This document shows, in pieces, positions 30,884 through 41,272 of a stretch of 64,000 bases of DNA. This DNA is from Bremia lactucae (lineage: Eukaryota > Oomycota > Peronosporomycetes > Peronosporales > Peronosporaceae): contig NC_090620.1 in assembly GCF_004359215.1 (NCBI RefSeq), forward strand, positions 2,604,085 through 2,668,084. The letters run 5' to 3'. How positions within the stretch are numbered: the first letter of the stretch is position 1; each line of letters opens with the position of its first letter. A program made the translations under genes and the position numbers. Under the pieces are notes generated by a model, which worked only from the letters and a program-made list of their open reading frames with translations, did no database searches and had not been told where the DNA came from.

Positions 30884-31387
30884 TACAACGGGGTGTTTCG
30901 TTACATGCGTATTATTTCCTATAAGATATAATAAACAAAGAAGTACAAAATTATTATCGTTATTAATTTTGACTTAAAGAGTTCCAATGATGCCGTATTT
31001 GGTATAAATGATGCAATAGGTCATTAGCTTTGTTGATTAGTTGCTTCAGTCTAAATCAGGCCGCCAACAAGGCTAATGACCTATTGCATCAGTTACAAGA
31101 CACGATTGTGCGGTGCGCAAGAAGGCGCAATACTTATTTAGAATCTAATAAAATAAATTCAGTAGTAGATAAAAGATCGTTACTTAGGAAATTAAGTATA
31201 TAAATACAGTTATAGTTTTCCCTGATTCTAATCCCTTGAGTAACCTTTGAAAGCTAAAGACCCTTAGCTTCTAAAAACCTTCCTCTATACTATTGTGTAC
31301 GTGAAGTTTCGAGGCACCATACCTACACTGTAATCAGCGCAGGGTCAACTAGTACTGATCAGCACTAGTGAAAGGTGCCCCGTTACA
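30884..31387 (+). repeat. LTR A, full copy
   Basis: About 504 bp from TACAACGGGGTG (degenerate TGTAACG start) to ...GGTGCCCCGTTACA, followed after two bases by TGGAAGCACTTCG, a plausible tRNA primer-binding site, and a gag leader. Contains a 26-bp inverted repeat at 31,010-31,090 absent from other copies. Confidence 0.75.
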
Positions 31388-31591
31388 CCTGGAAGCACTT
31401 CGAGTCCATTCAACGGCCCCCACACGTTTAATTTAACATGGACATGTTAAATGAAGATGGAGGGAGCTTCCAAGCCCCTAAAGAAGGGTATCACGCAACG
31501 CGTAAGAGGTTTCCTCATTTGAGTGACCTCTAATGAAGGGCGATCAAACGAATGAGTTCGGTGGTAGGCGCCCTCCTTGCACCCCTCCAAT
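31388..31591 (+). repeat. Gag leader fragment, copy 1
   Basis: 'cctggaagcacttcgagtcc' to 'gcgccctccttgc' matches 31,885-32,070. It includes an ORF start ('MDMLNEDGGSFQAPKEGY') and then is cut by the partial LTR at 31,592. Together with that LTR it forms a direct duplication. Confidence 0.6.
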
Positions 31592-31884
31592 CGTTACAAG
31601 TTACGATTGTGCGGTACGCAAGGAGGCACCATACGTAGTTAGAAATTAATATAATAAGTATAGTAGTAGATAAAAGATCGTTACGTAGGAATCTAAAAAT
31701 ATAATACAGTTTTATTTCTTAATTCTAATCCTTTGAATTACCTTTGGAAGCTAAAGACCCGTAGCTACTTACGACCTTCCTCTATACTCTTGTGTACGTG
31801 AAGCTTCGAGGCACCCTACCTACACTGTAATCAGAGCAAGGTTAACTAGTAATGATCAGTACTTGTGAAAGGTTTCCCTTTACA
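31592..31884 (+). repeat. LTR A, 5'-truncated copy
   Basis: 'ccaatcgttacaagttacga' to 'ggtttccctttaca', aligning with the last ~290 bp of the full copy at 30,884-31,387. Confidence 0.7.
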
Positions 31885-31886
31885 CC

Positions 31887-31900
31887 TGGTAGCACTTCGT
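31887..31900 (+). other. Primer-binding-site-like sequence
   Basis: TGGTAGCACTTCG two bases after the LTR end; begins TGG, complementary to a tRNA CCA tail. The equivalent at 31,390 is TGGAAGCACTTCG. Confidence 0.5.
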
Positions 31901-31920
31901 GGTCCGTTCAACGGCCCACA

Positions 31921-32635
31921 CACGTTCCATTAAACATGGACATGCTAAATGAAGAAGGTGGGAGCTTCCAAGTCCCTAAAGAAGGGTATCGCGCAACGCG
32001 TGAGAGGTTTCCATGTTTGATTGACCTCAAATGAAGGGCGATCGAACGAATGTGTTCAGCCGTCGGCGAGCCAGCCGTTGACGCTATGCTGTTCACTCTG
32101 GGCAGAGATGAACAGCATTCGGCCGTACCCGAGTTCGGTCAACACGAACTTGACGGGGCTCAAGAGATAGTAGCCTTACTTCACCAGCAAGACTCTCAAC
32201 ACGCGGAGGTTATGAGAGAGCAGGGTGCTCAAGAGTTAGAACTGTTGAGACAGCAGCATTTACATGCTGGTAATGGGCCGAAGCTTCCGCGTCGACCCGA
32301 AAGCTTAAAGATAGAAATCTCTTAGTTTAAGGCGATCGATGGCGACTCCTTTTTAAGATGGTTCGTCAAATTGGTCGACGCCTTTGAAGCTCGCCGTATC
32401 AATGATGGTGCGACGGAAGTGAAATTTGGCATGTCGAATTGAGCCGGACGTGCCAAATCTTGGGCCTTGTGGCTGAAGCTTCACGTCTCCTTAGTTTTGG
32501 GTCGTATGAGGTCTCTAAGACCCGGGTTAGACAGACATTTGAGCCGCCACGTGCTGAGTCCAGGGCAAGAGACGAGCTAGTGGATTTGAAGCGGGGCAAG
32601 CGTACCCTTCACGATTATGCCAACGTACACAATAC
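31921..32635 (+). pseudogene. Ty3/gypsy gag 5' part
   Basis: Plus strand: 'MDMLNEEGGSFQVPKEGY', a stop, then a Gln/Glu-rich coiled stretch ('QQDSQHAEVMREQG', 32,190-32,260), then the gag core: 'DGDSFLRWFVKLVDAFEARR' (32,340-32,400), a stop, 'AGRAKSWALWLKLHV', 'RQTFEPPRAESRARDEL' and 'DLKRGKRTLHDYA', a PF03732-like capsid region. It breaks off inside the next LTR A. This gag type also appears as a 50-bp antisense insert at 58,207. Confidence 0.75.
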
Positions 32636-33095
32636 TGATCAGTACTAGTTAGCCTTACACTGATTACAGTGCAGGTGAGGCGCCTCGAAAATTTCACGTG
32701 CACAAAGGTACAGAGGAAGGTTTCTATGAAGCTAAGGGTGTTAAGCTTAAAGGTCTAGACTAAGGCCTTAGAATAGCGAGAAAGGAAAAATGTTTAAACA
32801 TATTTCTACTTAACTTGAATTATCAGTAATAACTATGTATGGCGCCTTCTTTTGCACCGCACAATCGCGTCTTATAAGGATTGGCGGGGTTGATTTCAAC
32901 TTATGTCAAACCAATCAATAGAAATAATATCTGATTGCATCAATACTACTAAATTTGGTAATATTGGAACATTTTAATTCAAACTTAATAAAGATAATTA
33001 CTTGTACTTCTTTACTAATTTCCTTTCATAAAACATAGTATTAATTATTACTCTTTTTGAAAATAATGCTTATGTATCGGAGACACCCGTAATGT
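32635..33095 (-). repeat. LTR A, inverted copy
   Basis: 'tactgatcagtactagttagcc' to 'gagacacccgtaatg' is LTR A on the minus strand, missing the last few bases of the sense 3' end. It terminates the gag fragment. Confidence 0.7.
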
Positions 33096-33240
33096 CAGTG
33101 GACTTATTTCGTTAACAATGCGGAAGTAGGCTGTATGTTTGTGATAAGAGGAAAGAAATACGCCTGGAGACAAAATTATATTTATAGGCGTGTGTCCGTA
33201 GCATATAGTGGGTGTCCGCAGCAGTTTTCTATCAAAATAA
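33096..33240. repeat. Short dispersed repeat (LTR-like)
   Basis: 'cgcctggagacaaaatt' followed by 'gtgtccgtag' and 'gtgtccgcagcag' recurs near 49,445-49,505 and 50,115-50,195. Probably the end of another LTR family. Confidence 0.5.
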
Positions 33241-33332
33241 TTTTCGTAAATAGAACTAAATGAGTTTAAAGTTAAACTGGGTTATGGTGTATATTTAATG
33301 TGGCACAGTTCGTGTAACCTTCGCCCATTATC

Positions 33333-35182
33333 ATGCCGTCGCTATTCTCGCGACGCTTTGTCACGTCTTTAGCGATCTCAAGGCCCCCACATCCTCTATT
33401 TCGGCCCACCTTTGCTTGTCGTGCCCTTAGCATCGATGCATTGTCAGCCGCAACGACGTTAACCAACACGCTGCGTGATCTTCGTGCTAGTGAGCATTTC
33501 GACCTCATTGTCATCGGCAGTGGACCTGCAGGTCAAAAGTGTGCCATCGACAGCGCAAAACATGGCCAATCCGTCGCAATTATTGACAAGCGTGACATGA
33601 CGGGTGGTGTCTGCGTGCATACGGGCACAATGCCCTCCAAAGTACGCTTCTATCTTTCGCAAGACCCTTTCTCGTCTTAATTTATGCGTGTACTTGTAGA
33701 CGTTTCGCGAAGCTGCATTGCATCTCACAGGCTATCGTCACCGAGCGTTTTATAATGGCCAAGTAGGGCCAAGTAAGCGTTTTGGTGTCGAGGATATTCT
33801 ACAGCGCGTGAAGAAAGTCGAAGGCGCCGAGACGGACATTACGCGTCATCAGCTCTTGCGCAATGGCGTGCAGCTTATTAGCGGCACCGCGAGGTTCTTA
33901 CCAGGCAATCAGCACATGATTGCTGTCTTATCAAACGAATCGTACGAGACGGCGACGGATACGAGTCGCCATACGAGCGCAGATATCTGCAAGCGGTACG
34001 GTCTCACGAGGCTCGTATAATAAGGAGGTTACTAATCAAAACCCATGTAAACAGGGTACTTACTGCCGATAAATTTTTAGTGTGTGTGGGTACACGACCA
34101 GCCCGTCGCGCCGATATTCCGTTTGATGGGCAAATGATTTTTGACAGTGACCAGTTACTCTGGGGCAAAGTCAAGAGTGTACCCCGACGTTTAATTGTAG
34201 TGGGTGCAGGAGTCGTTGGAATGGAATATGCATCCATGATGACGATCATTCCTGGTACGGACGTGACAGTAATTGATGGCCGTCAAGAAATTTTAAACAT
34301 GGCGGATAAAGAAGTTTCCGAGGCATTATGTTACTCAATGGCCCAAACGGGTACGCGTTTTTTACTCGGGGAAATAATTGAAAAAGTTGAAAAATCCGAA
34401 AAAGAAGTTTTGGTACATTTGAAAAGTGGCAAAACTATTGTCGGTGATGGATTACTCTATACGGTAGGGCGTCAAGGCAATGTCGAGGGTTTAAACTTGG
34501 AAGCCGTGGGTCTTGTGCCGGATACACGTGGGTATTTAAAGGTGGATAATAATTTTCAAACCGCAGTGCCTCACATGTACGAAAACTGTAAGCGGAACGT
34601 TTTGTATTATTGGAGGTGTAACTTTTTGGGTTTAGTTATGCTGCAGGAGACATTATTGGATTTCCAGGACTCGCATCGACTTCTATGGAGCAAGGACGAT
34701 TAGCATCGGTGCATATGCGGACATGTACGCCGTTAAATGATCACGAGATTTCGAATGATAAGCTCATGGATGATCCGGATCGTGTGCGTACACGCATGCG
34801 GTCTGGTGAAGTGTTTCCATTTGGGATTTATACGGTTCCTGAGATCTCCATGGTGGGAAAGAATGAGCAACAATTGACGAAAGAAGGCGTGCCGTATGAA
34901 GTTGGGGTCGCACGGTACGAAGAATTGGCGAAAGGACAAATGCTTGGAGGAGTGCCAGGGTTTTTGAAGATTATCTTTTGTCCCGAGACGCTAACGGTGC
35001 TTGGCGTGCATGTCATTGGAGAGGGGGCGACGGAGATTATTCATATTGGACAAGTTGTCATGTCTACGGATGGCACACTCGAGTATTTCCGCAATGCTGT
35101 GTTTAATTACCCAACGTTGGCAGAAGCCTACCGCGTAGCCGCGTTAAACGGTCTTCGGAAAATCGATCGTTTGCGGGAATAA
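33333..35182 (+). CDS. Soluble pyridine-nucleotide transhydrogenase-like flavoprotein, probably mitochondrial
   Basis: Four exons: 33,333-33,641, 33,700-33,995, 34,055-34,576 and 34,636-35,182 (557 aa). Introns of 58, 59 and 59 bp all start GTACG and end in AG, and the frame joins exactly. The second join gives '[10 protein letters not shown]'; the third gives 'PHIYAAGD', the usual FAD-binding motif. FAD fold: 'VIGSGPAGQ' at about 59-67. The redox motif region reads '[13 protein letters not shown]' (about 91-103): the second Cys of dihydrolipoamide dehydrogenases is Thr, as in SthA-type NAD(P) transhydrogenases, so no disulfide centre. NAD fold: '[13 protein letters not shown]'. A C-terminal dimerisation domain follows. 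The first ~50 residues are Arg/Ser-rich with few acids, a likely mitochondrial targeting peptide. It should transfer hydride between NADH and NADP+. An unusual insert ('[13 protein letters not shown]...') sits after 'LASVH'. Confidence 0.85.
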
Positions 35183-35674
35183 GTTTTTTTGGGGTTTCGA
35201 TGGAATGGAAGAAGCAGAGGAGGGGGTACACTTTAGACATTGACAACCGATTGGTTTGGATTATTTTACAATCTGATCGAAAAGTACTTGAAGGAAAATA
35301 AAGGATTTTTAACCAAATTAAAAAAAAACTTTGCTAATGAATCATCAAATTGTATTAAAAATGCCCACTTACCTAACGTACCATTTTTCTACGAGGTGGT
35401 AAATTTAATACTTTAATTAATTGAGCTCGTTTCTCAACTGAACCATCTTTTTGAAGTACCGATTGTCTCCAGAATTGTCTTCGATTCAAAACCATTACTG
35501 TTCCGCAGTAATTGGTCTCTGCTAGCGCAACACTTGTAAGTATCAAAACAAAGAATCAATGAAAGACGCCCGATACTTATATGCCACGTACATTCACATC
35601 GCGACATATAACATTTTATCATTTTCACAACAAAAGACCTCAAAAAGCCATTGCGAAACACATAATCAATATCT
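35183..35674. other. Intergenic
   Basis: AT-rich; no gene seen. Contains the likely 3' UTR of the transhydrogenase-like gene and the promoter of the YTH gene. Confidence 0.4.
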
Positions 35675-35731
35675 ATGTATATAAATCTTTCGAATATCAT
35701 AGCTCTGGTATTTAGCATTTTGCAAAGAAAA

Positions 35732-36582
35732 ATGATTGGTAAAAAAAGAAACACAAGGAAGCGGAAACCAAAGCTCGCGCCGCGCTACGCGTCTAGTGCC
35801 AAGAAGATTAAAGGCTCTCATGTAAACAATGAGCAGCAAGTTCAGCTTGTGCGAGAGTTTTTAAGATTCCCGACCTGCCGTTGCTTTGTACTCAAGTGTT
35901 TCAGCGAGGCCAATTTTCACAAAAGTCTGAAATTTGGAATTTGGAGCACCACCCGGCTGCACAATGCGCTATTGAATCAGGTTTATAAAAGCAATAAGGT
36001 TGCCATGAGACCAATTTTATTCTTTTTCAGGTAATTTGTGTACATGTTGACGACTTTTGGGCTCGTAAAAATTTACCTTTTTCGATAGTGTTTGTGGGAC
36101 CAAACATTTTAGTGGCATTGCACGCATGACGTCAGAAGTGCGAACAGATGTCCAATTTCAATTGTGGGAAAAACTCAAGTATGAAGGTTTTTTTCACGTC
36201 GAGTGGTTGCTCGTTAAGGATGTGCCCAATTTTGTCTTGACGGGAATTAAAATGAGCAACACGCCAACGAAAAAGTCCATTACGTCGTGTCGAGATTGTG
36301 AAGAAGTGCCGTTTGACGAGGTGAGAGGTGAAGTATCTTCATGCCAGTGCAAATTGAATTGATGCGACGTTTGCGTAACAATTATAGGCCAGTGAATTCC
36401 TGTCGCTATTTGTCGAGTTCAAGAGTTGGTCAAGTGCGTGGGATGATTCTAATCACTATGACCAGCTCCAAAAGTCGATTGAGCAAAAACGGAAACTCAA
36501 GTTGCCTATTGGGGTCGATAAAACAGATTTAGAGTTATTTTTGAAACCTCTTTGTTCAAATGAGTCAGCAACAGTGGGATAG
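35732..36582 (+). CDS. YTH-domain RNA-binding protein (m6A reader)
   Basis: Three exons: 35,732-36,030, 36,089-36,320 and 36,388-36,582 (241 aa). Introns are 58 bp (GTAATT...GATAG) and 67 bp (GTGAGA...TATAG). A basic N-terminus ('KKRNTRKRKPK') precedes the YTH fold: 'RCFVLKCFSEANFHKSLKFG', then 'IWSTT' with the first cage Trp; across intron 1 'RPILFFF|SVCGTKHFSGIARM' (consensus LFFSVN-S--F-G-A-M); 'FHVEWLLVKDVPN' with the second cage Trp; and 'SCRDCEEVPFDE'. The last exon ('SEFLSLFVEFKSW', 'KSIEQKRKLKLP') is helical and charged. YTH proteins bind N6-methyladenosine in RNA and affect its fate. The start is the first Met followed by basic residues; an in-frame ATG at 35,675 would add 19 hydrophobic residues. 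The gene is easy to miss because it is split into short pieces. Confidence 0.85.
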
Positions 36583-37116
36583 TGCAGATATTTTGAACCA
36601 GCTCAAGCCATAATATTACTTTTTTTAAACAATGCATCGAATTAGTACATTATTGTAAGGTTGCCTTAAAAATTGACTATCTGAGTTCCGGGGAGAAGAA
36701 CAAGGTTTATATGCCAAATAAAAAGTGAAAATTACTTTCTTTACGCTAGATTTATAGGGTTCAAAGTCTTCGAGAAAACTTTCTGAAATTCTACGACCTA
36801 AAGCAAGCTCGTTAAGGCTCACAGGTTTTGGATTCAACGTGTTAGATCTGCATATTTCTGTACGTAATCATCTAATTAGGCCATAGAAAGTATCTCCATC
36901 GTGAAGAAAAGCATACTATAAAAGATCTATGATGTCTAAGGAAAAAAATAAACTTCAAAAACAAGAAAGAAAACGTCAAAATGCCCAATATATTTAAAAA
37001 TAATTCTCAAAAAATAAAGATTATTGACTCAGTAGCTTTTGTCGAAAAGCTCCTTGCCATGAATTGAGACTTTTTGAAACGAGCTGTACCCATTTCGCGT
37101 AAAATAATCCATTCTC
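36583..37116. other. Intergenic
   Basis: AT-rich, no gene recognised; a minus-strand open stretch at 36,625-36,837 has no motif. Confidence 0.4.
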
Positions 37117-38598
37117 ATGAATCGGTTGCTGCAGCACTTTGTAGACTCCGGCACGGCTCAGCCCCCCCCGGTATCACGACCATCCATCCCAGTGCCGCCA
37201 CAATCTTCTGGGGGGTCTTATCACGCTGAAAATCGCGGTTCCTTCCACCGCGCAGCATCTGGTGGTCCATTTTACTATCAGCCACCACCGACCCCAAACA
37301 AATTAGAGGAAATTCCGCTCACTTCACAGTCTTCGGGAGTCATGTACGAGACTGTAGATCTTAACGCTGATAGCACTTATCCCCAATGGGTTCACCAAAC
37401 GCTTAATAATCGAGAGGAAAGCGGGCAGAAGACGTTAAGCTCTGCTGTCGAGCTATTCGACAGCGGTCCGCCACCGATTCAAGAGCTGCCAAGCAGTAAT
37501 TTATACGAACGTCAATCGAGTAACCCATTTGCATCCTCTACCGAAAATGTAGCCATGTTGATGAATACGTCGCCCCGAATGAATGACTTGCCGGCTGAAA
37601 ATGGTGGAGCCATGTCGAAGCACGATTCTCCAAAGAGCCCTTTGTCTGCGTCGTGCTCGCAGAATAATACACATAAGTTGGACAAGAGATTGCCAATTGA
37701 TGCAATTGAAGCTTGTCAAACTCGATCGAGTCCACGAGATCAGCAAGTGGTACAGCCAGTGGACCCATTTGCTTCCAGTTGTACCCATTCTAGTAACACT
37801 CCATTTGATACGCCATCAAAGAATGATTACCAAAGTTCTGACTGTTTATTTACATCATCTGGGTCCTTAAACAAGGCAAATCGGGCGCTTTCGGAGCCTT
37901 TACAATACCAACCGACTTTTGTCCAAGCACACGAATTATTTGCTAACGAGATTCCCAGCGCTAGCTCTTTATTTGGTGGAGATATGTCGTCGCCGAGTCA
38001 ATCTCCATTTTCCACTCTCCCAGCAGCTACAACTCTGCAATCGTCAACGATTCAAGACAAAGCTTCCTCTTCACGTAGCACACCGCATGGCAACAACTTG
38101 TCTACATTATTACCAAAGCCTCCCCTCAAAGTCCCGTGCGCACCAATGAGGCCTCCCTTAGCGTCTTCGCCTTCACATATAACCACCACCTTCTTTTCGT
38201 CGACAAGACTTCCCGTTTGTTTGTCTTCTACATTGACAAGACCAGAGAACCATGCAACTTTTGCGTTAAGTTCGTTGAAAATGGATACACCCACGACGGT
38301 GTCGGTCAAATCCGAGCTTGATGCTCGGCACATGCGATTTCCACATCAAAAAAAAGGTGACGACGACACGATGTCGAATGCTCCAAGTGTTGCACCTAGT
38401 CGAATGTCGATGCTTTCAACATTGGATGATTCGATAAAGTTGTCCGATATGTACAAGCACATGGCTACACGTCTCGAGGGAGAGAAAGATGATTTACTTA
38501 AAATTGTGTCTAAACAGGCACGCGAAATGGCTCAAATGAGATTGCATATTAAATCGCTAGAGTTGCAGCTGAAGAATTGTCGACCTCAAGATGCATAG
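37117..38598 (+). CDS. Ser/Pro-rich protein with NPF/DPF motifs and C-terminal coiled coil
   Basis: Single-exon ORF of 493 codons. Most of it is low complexity (Ser, Pro, Gln, Thr). It contains 'SNPFASS' (about 131-137) and 'VDPFASS' (about 212-218), and other short FxS/LFxS patterns ('HELFANE', 'SSLFGGD', 'SPFSTL'). NPF is the classic ligand of EH domains and DPF of the AP-2 appendage, so an endocytic adaptor role is possible but inferred. The last ~60 residues ('LSDMYKHMATRLEGEKDDLL' through 'MRLHIKSLELQLK') form a heptad-like coiled coil, suggesting dimerisation. No enzymatic domain is visible. The first in-frame Met was taken as the start. Codon use and the clean frame argue for a real gene; the family is not recognised. 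Confidence 0.65.
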   Translation: MNRLLQHFVDSGTAQPPPVSRPSIPVPPQSSGGSYHAENRGSFHRAASGGPFYYQPPPTPNKLEEIPLTSQSSGVMYETVDLNADSTYPQWVHQTLNNREESGQKTLSSAVELFDSGPPPIQELPSSNLYERQSSNPFASSTENVAMLMNTSPRMNDLPAENGGAMSKHDSPKSPLSASCSQNNTHKLDKRLPIDAIEACQTRSSPRDQQVVQPVDPFASSCTHSSNTPFDTPSKNDYQSSDCLFTSSGSLNKANRALSEPLQYQPTFVQAHELFANEIPSASSLFGGDMSSPSQSPFSTLPAATTLQSSTIQDKASSSRSTPHGNNLSTLLPKPPLKVPCAPMRPPLASSPSHITTTFFSSTRLPVCLSSTLTRPENHATFALSSLKMDTPTTVSVKSELDARHMRFPHQKKGDDDTMSNAPSVAPSRMSMLSTLDDSIKLSDMYKHMATRLEGEKDDLLKIVSKQAREMAQMRLHIKSLELQLKNCRPQDA

Positions 38599-39813
38599 TT
38601 TAAAGTGATAATACAAAGCAATGCTTTGTATACAACGTACTTTTGGTCGAAAAGTTGACATGTTTCTCGGTCTCATGTGAAAAGGCGAATCGTGTAGTCA
38701 ATTTGTGGCCATTTTCCAAATGTTTTGTATTTTGTAATTTTTATGAGATGTTGTGGTGCAAATTTTTTGTCGAGTACAAAAATGGTTGCTGCTATCGAAA
38801 AAAATTGGGTCAATTTAAATTTGATTCAAAACGACTTCACGTTACATTAGAAATTTGTCGATCATTATAAGGGTTTGTGTGCAATTCACTTTTAGCTATT
38901 TAGCAAAATTTGACACTAAAACATTCATTCCCAAGAAGAGCAAAACAACTTTTAGTCGAGTCAAAAGAGTTCCAAATTTTTTGAATGGAAGCCACAACTG
39001 GCCACAAAACGACCAATGGACGAAATTATAGGCAAATATATCCATGAAAGACTTGTAAAAACGTTATTGACCTGGATAAAAGACCTAACCGATGCCACGC
39101 AAGAATCAGATGCTTCGTGTCGTGCGACCGTGGCTTCTCTGGCGATCGATCAATGAAGCTATGAAAAGTAGCTCACTGCGACTGCCTTTTACGAAACAAG
39201 ACTACGCCGTCAACTCGAAAATGTCCACTCTCTGTCAATCGCTGTTGCGATGATTAGAACAATGCATTTGAGAAGCGCACTGGAAAAAGTTAGCTATTAC
39301 GTTTATGTACGTAAAGGTGAGACTAAATTTTCCCGACCTATCTACGTGACATGAAAAAGCTTGCAAATAGTATGTATAGTGATAATATAATGCCCAAATA
39401 TTTCATGTAAAGAGAGCCCTAACCAATCAATAATAATGCTCGAGTTACCAAGAAGTGTGGGAGTCGGAACTGCTAAATCTAATAATTACAAAAACTTTGC
39501 AAGTCTCACGAATTGTAAAAATTCTCAACAGAAGTCCAAAAACAGCAATAACTAAAAAGCTCACAACCACGACTTCACCAACGTCCTGCAATGAATCAAA
39601 CCATTCCTCCAATCGCCGCGACCGCATGACCAACAAATCCTTTCTTCAAACCAAATTCTTTTTTTCCAAAACCACTCATGACCTTTATTTTTTTTCAAAA
39701 ACCTTTTTTAAATGTCCAAACCAACTTTTTTTTTTCAAAGAAAAAAAAAATCGATCCAAGCAAAATCAATCTCCTCGTACCCAACTCAGCATCTTCAAAC
39801 ACACTTTAATCAA
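38599..39813. other. Convergent intergenic region
   Basis: Between the 3' ends of the Ser/Pro-rich gene and UBA5. It holds homopolymer-rich tracts (39,650-39,760). A 54-codon ORF from ATG at 39,093 ('MPRKNQMLRVVRPWLLWR' start, stop near 39,255) is basic at its N-terminus and may be a tiny gene or chance. Otherwise nothing is seen. Confidence 0.35.
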
Positions 39814-41122
39814 TCAATTCGAAAGCGACTGCAACTGACGCATCAGATCCTCTACACAAACGTCGGCATTTGTTTCAATCAAAGAATCCTCTTTTATCGA
39901 CTGGACACTCGGTGGATACGCAAACGACAACCCCGACGTCAATTTCATCGATGCCACATCTTCCACACTTGTTCCTTCGATCCGTTTTTCAACTTCTTCA
40001 TGTAACTCAATACCCCATTCATTACTCTCGTGCTTCATATCTTGCGTCTCGTCAAACTCCTTTGAACGCAAAGGTCTCCAAACCATTGGGGTCCACCCCA
40101 AATGCTCTCTCTTTGCTTGTTGTTCGCGACATTGCGCGTTTAGACACTCGGGATTTGGTCGCATGACGTCCGTCGGGAAAAAATCCGTCATGGCACTATA
40201 ACCAATGTAATACGACACTTGACCAAACTCAAGCAAGTACTTTAACGTGTTCTGAACGAGCATGGCGGCCACTAATCCCATTGTCGTCGGTAACGAAGCG
40301 GCACAGACCCCTTCGCGCTTTAAAGTGGACTCGTCAATGCCACTGGCAACAAGTAAGGGCGGAAGACACTCGAAACACGCGGTACGTCCTGGAAGCAAGA
40401 ATTGAATGTGTCCGGATACCGCATCTTCGGACACACCCGACTCCATCCACGCTTGATTGCACTCGTTACAAGCTTGATTAATAACCGTTCGGGCCGCGTA
40501 ATTGTCCACACAACTTAGTACGAGATCCACACCAGTACCCTCCTTGAGTCCACCACATTGAATACGAGTGACGAATTGCTCAAAATTCGTCGTTGTCGTG
40601 ATGTCGAGTGTATACTCTTCGAACACAACATCCGGATTTATACCTGTCGACATACGACACATGATTTTAAAAGACTGTACCATTTGGAATACAATACGAA
40701 TACGATAAAATTCAAAAGTTACTATGTAAAGTCTGCTTGGCTGCCGCGGTCTTGGTCATGCCTGCCTGTTCGGGCCGAAAGAAGAGACGATTCATGTTGG
40801 CAAGCTCGACATGGTCGTAATCGTATAGAATGAGTTTGCCAATCCCACAACGTGTGAGCATCTCGGCGGCAACGGACCCAATGCCGCCTAATCCGACAAT
40901 TAAAACAGTCAAGTCGCGAATGTTTTCATATTTCTCGACAATTCCCATGCGTTTGAGGGCCATGAGACGACTGTATGGATTGCTGTCTACTACCTCGGCA
41001 CTCATCTCGTTACTACGTAGGGTCTTCCTATTATCCTCGAGTTTCGCCTGAATGGCAGCTTTTTGCTGCATCAGCTCCGCGATCTGCCGATCCAGGGCAC
41101 GCAGCTCACCTTCCATCGACAT
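39814..41122 (-). CDS. UBA5: Ubiquitin-like modifier-activating enzyme 5 (E1 of UFM1)
   Basis: Two exons: 41,122-40,723 and 40,643-39,814 (409 aa; human UBA5 is 404). The 79-bp intron (GTAACT...GACAG) joins 'QTLH|S|INPDVVF' exactly. An N-terminal coiled helix precedes the adenylation domain, with nucleotide loop '[20 protein letters not shown]' (about 75-94), '[16 protein letters not shown]' and '[10 protein letters not shown]'. Zinc-binding pairs are 'CFEC' (about 223-226) and 'CLNAQC'. The catalytic Cys is in '[12 protein letters not shown]' (about 247, matching Cys250 in human). The C-terminus '[10 protein letters not shown]' resembles the UFC1-binding helix. UBA5 adenylates UFM1, forms the thioester and passes it to UFC1; ufmylation acts mainly on ribosomes at the ER. 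It lies 150 bp downstream of the next gene on the same strand. Confidence 0.92.
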
Positions 41123-41272
41123 TTGTAAAAAAAAAATATTTCTTAATTAGAAATGGAAACCCTCCTTTTTTTTATAAAGTTTCATGCGTTTTCATATAGC
41201 CTTCTAATTGGTTTGCAACATGTAAATTTGCTCTTATTCCTAGCTTGGGCAACTCTCGACCTTTTTTTCACA

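Noticed and set aside
34015..34054. Alternative 40-bp intron (GTATAA...ACAG) in the transhydrogenase-like gene
   Set aside because: It leaves the frame off by one; the donor GTACGG at 33,996 gives a 59-bp intron and an exact frame.
39455..39838. 127-codon plus-strand ORF antisense to the end of UBA5
   Set aside because: Homopolymer-rich, no motif, and mostly 3' UTR sequence; a shadow.
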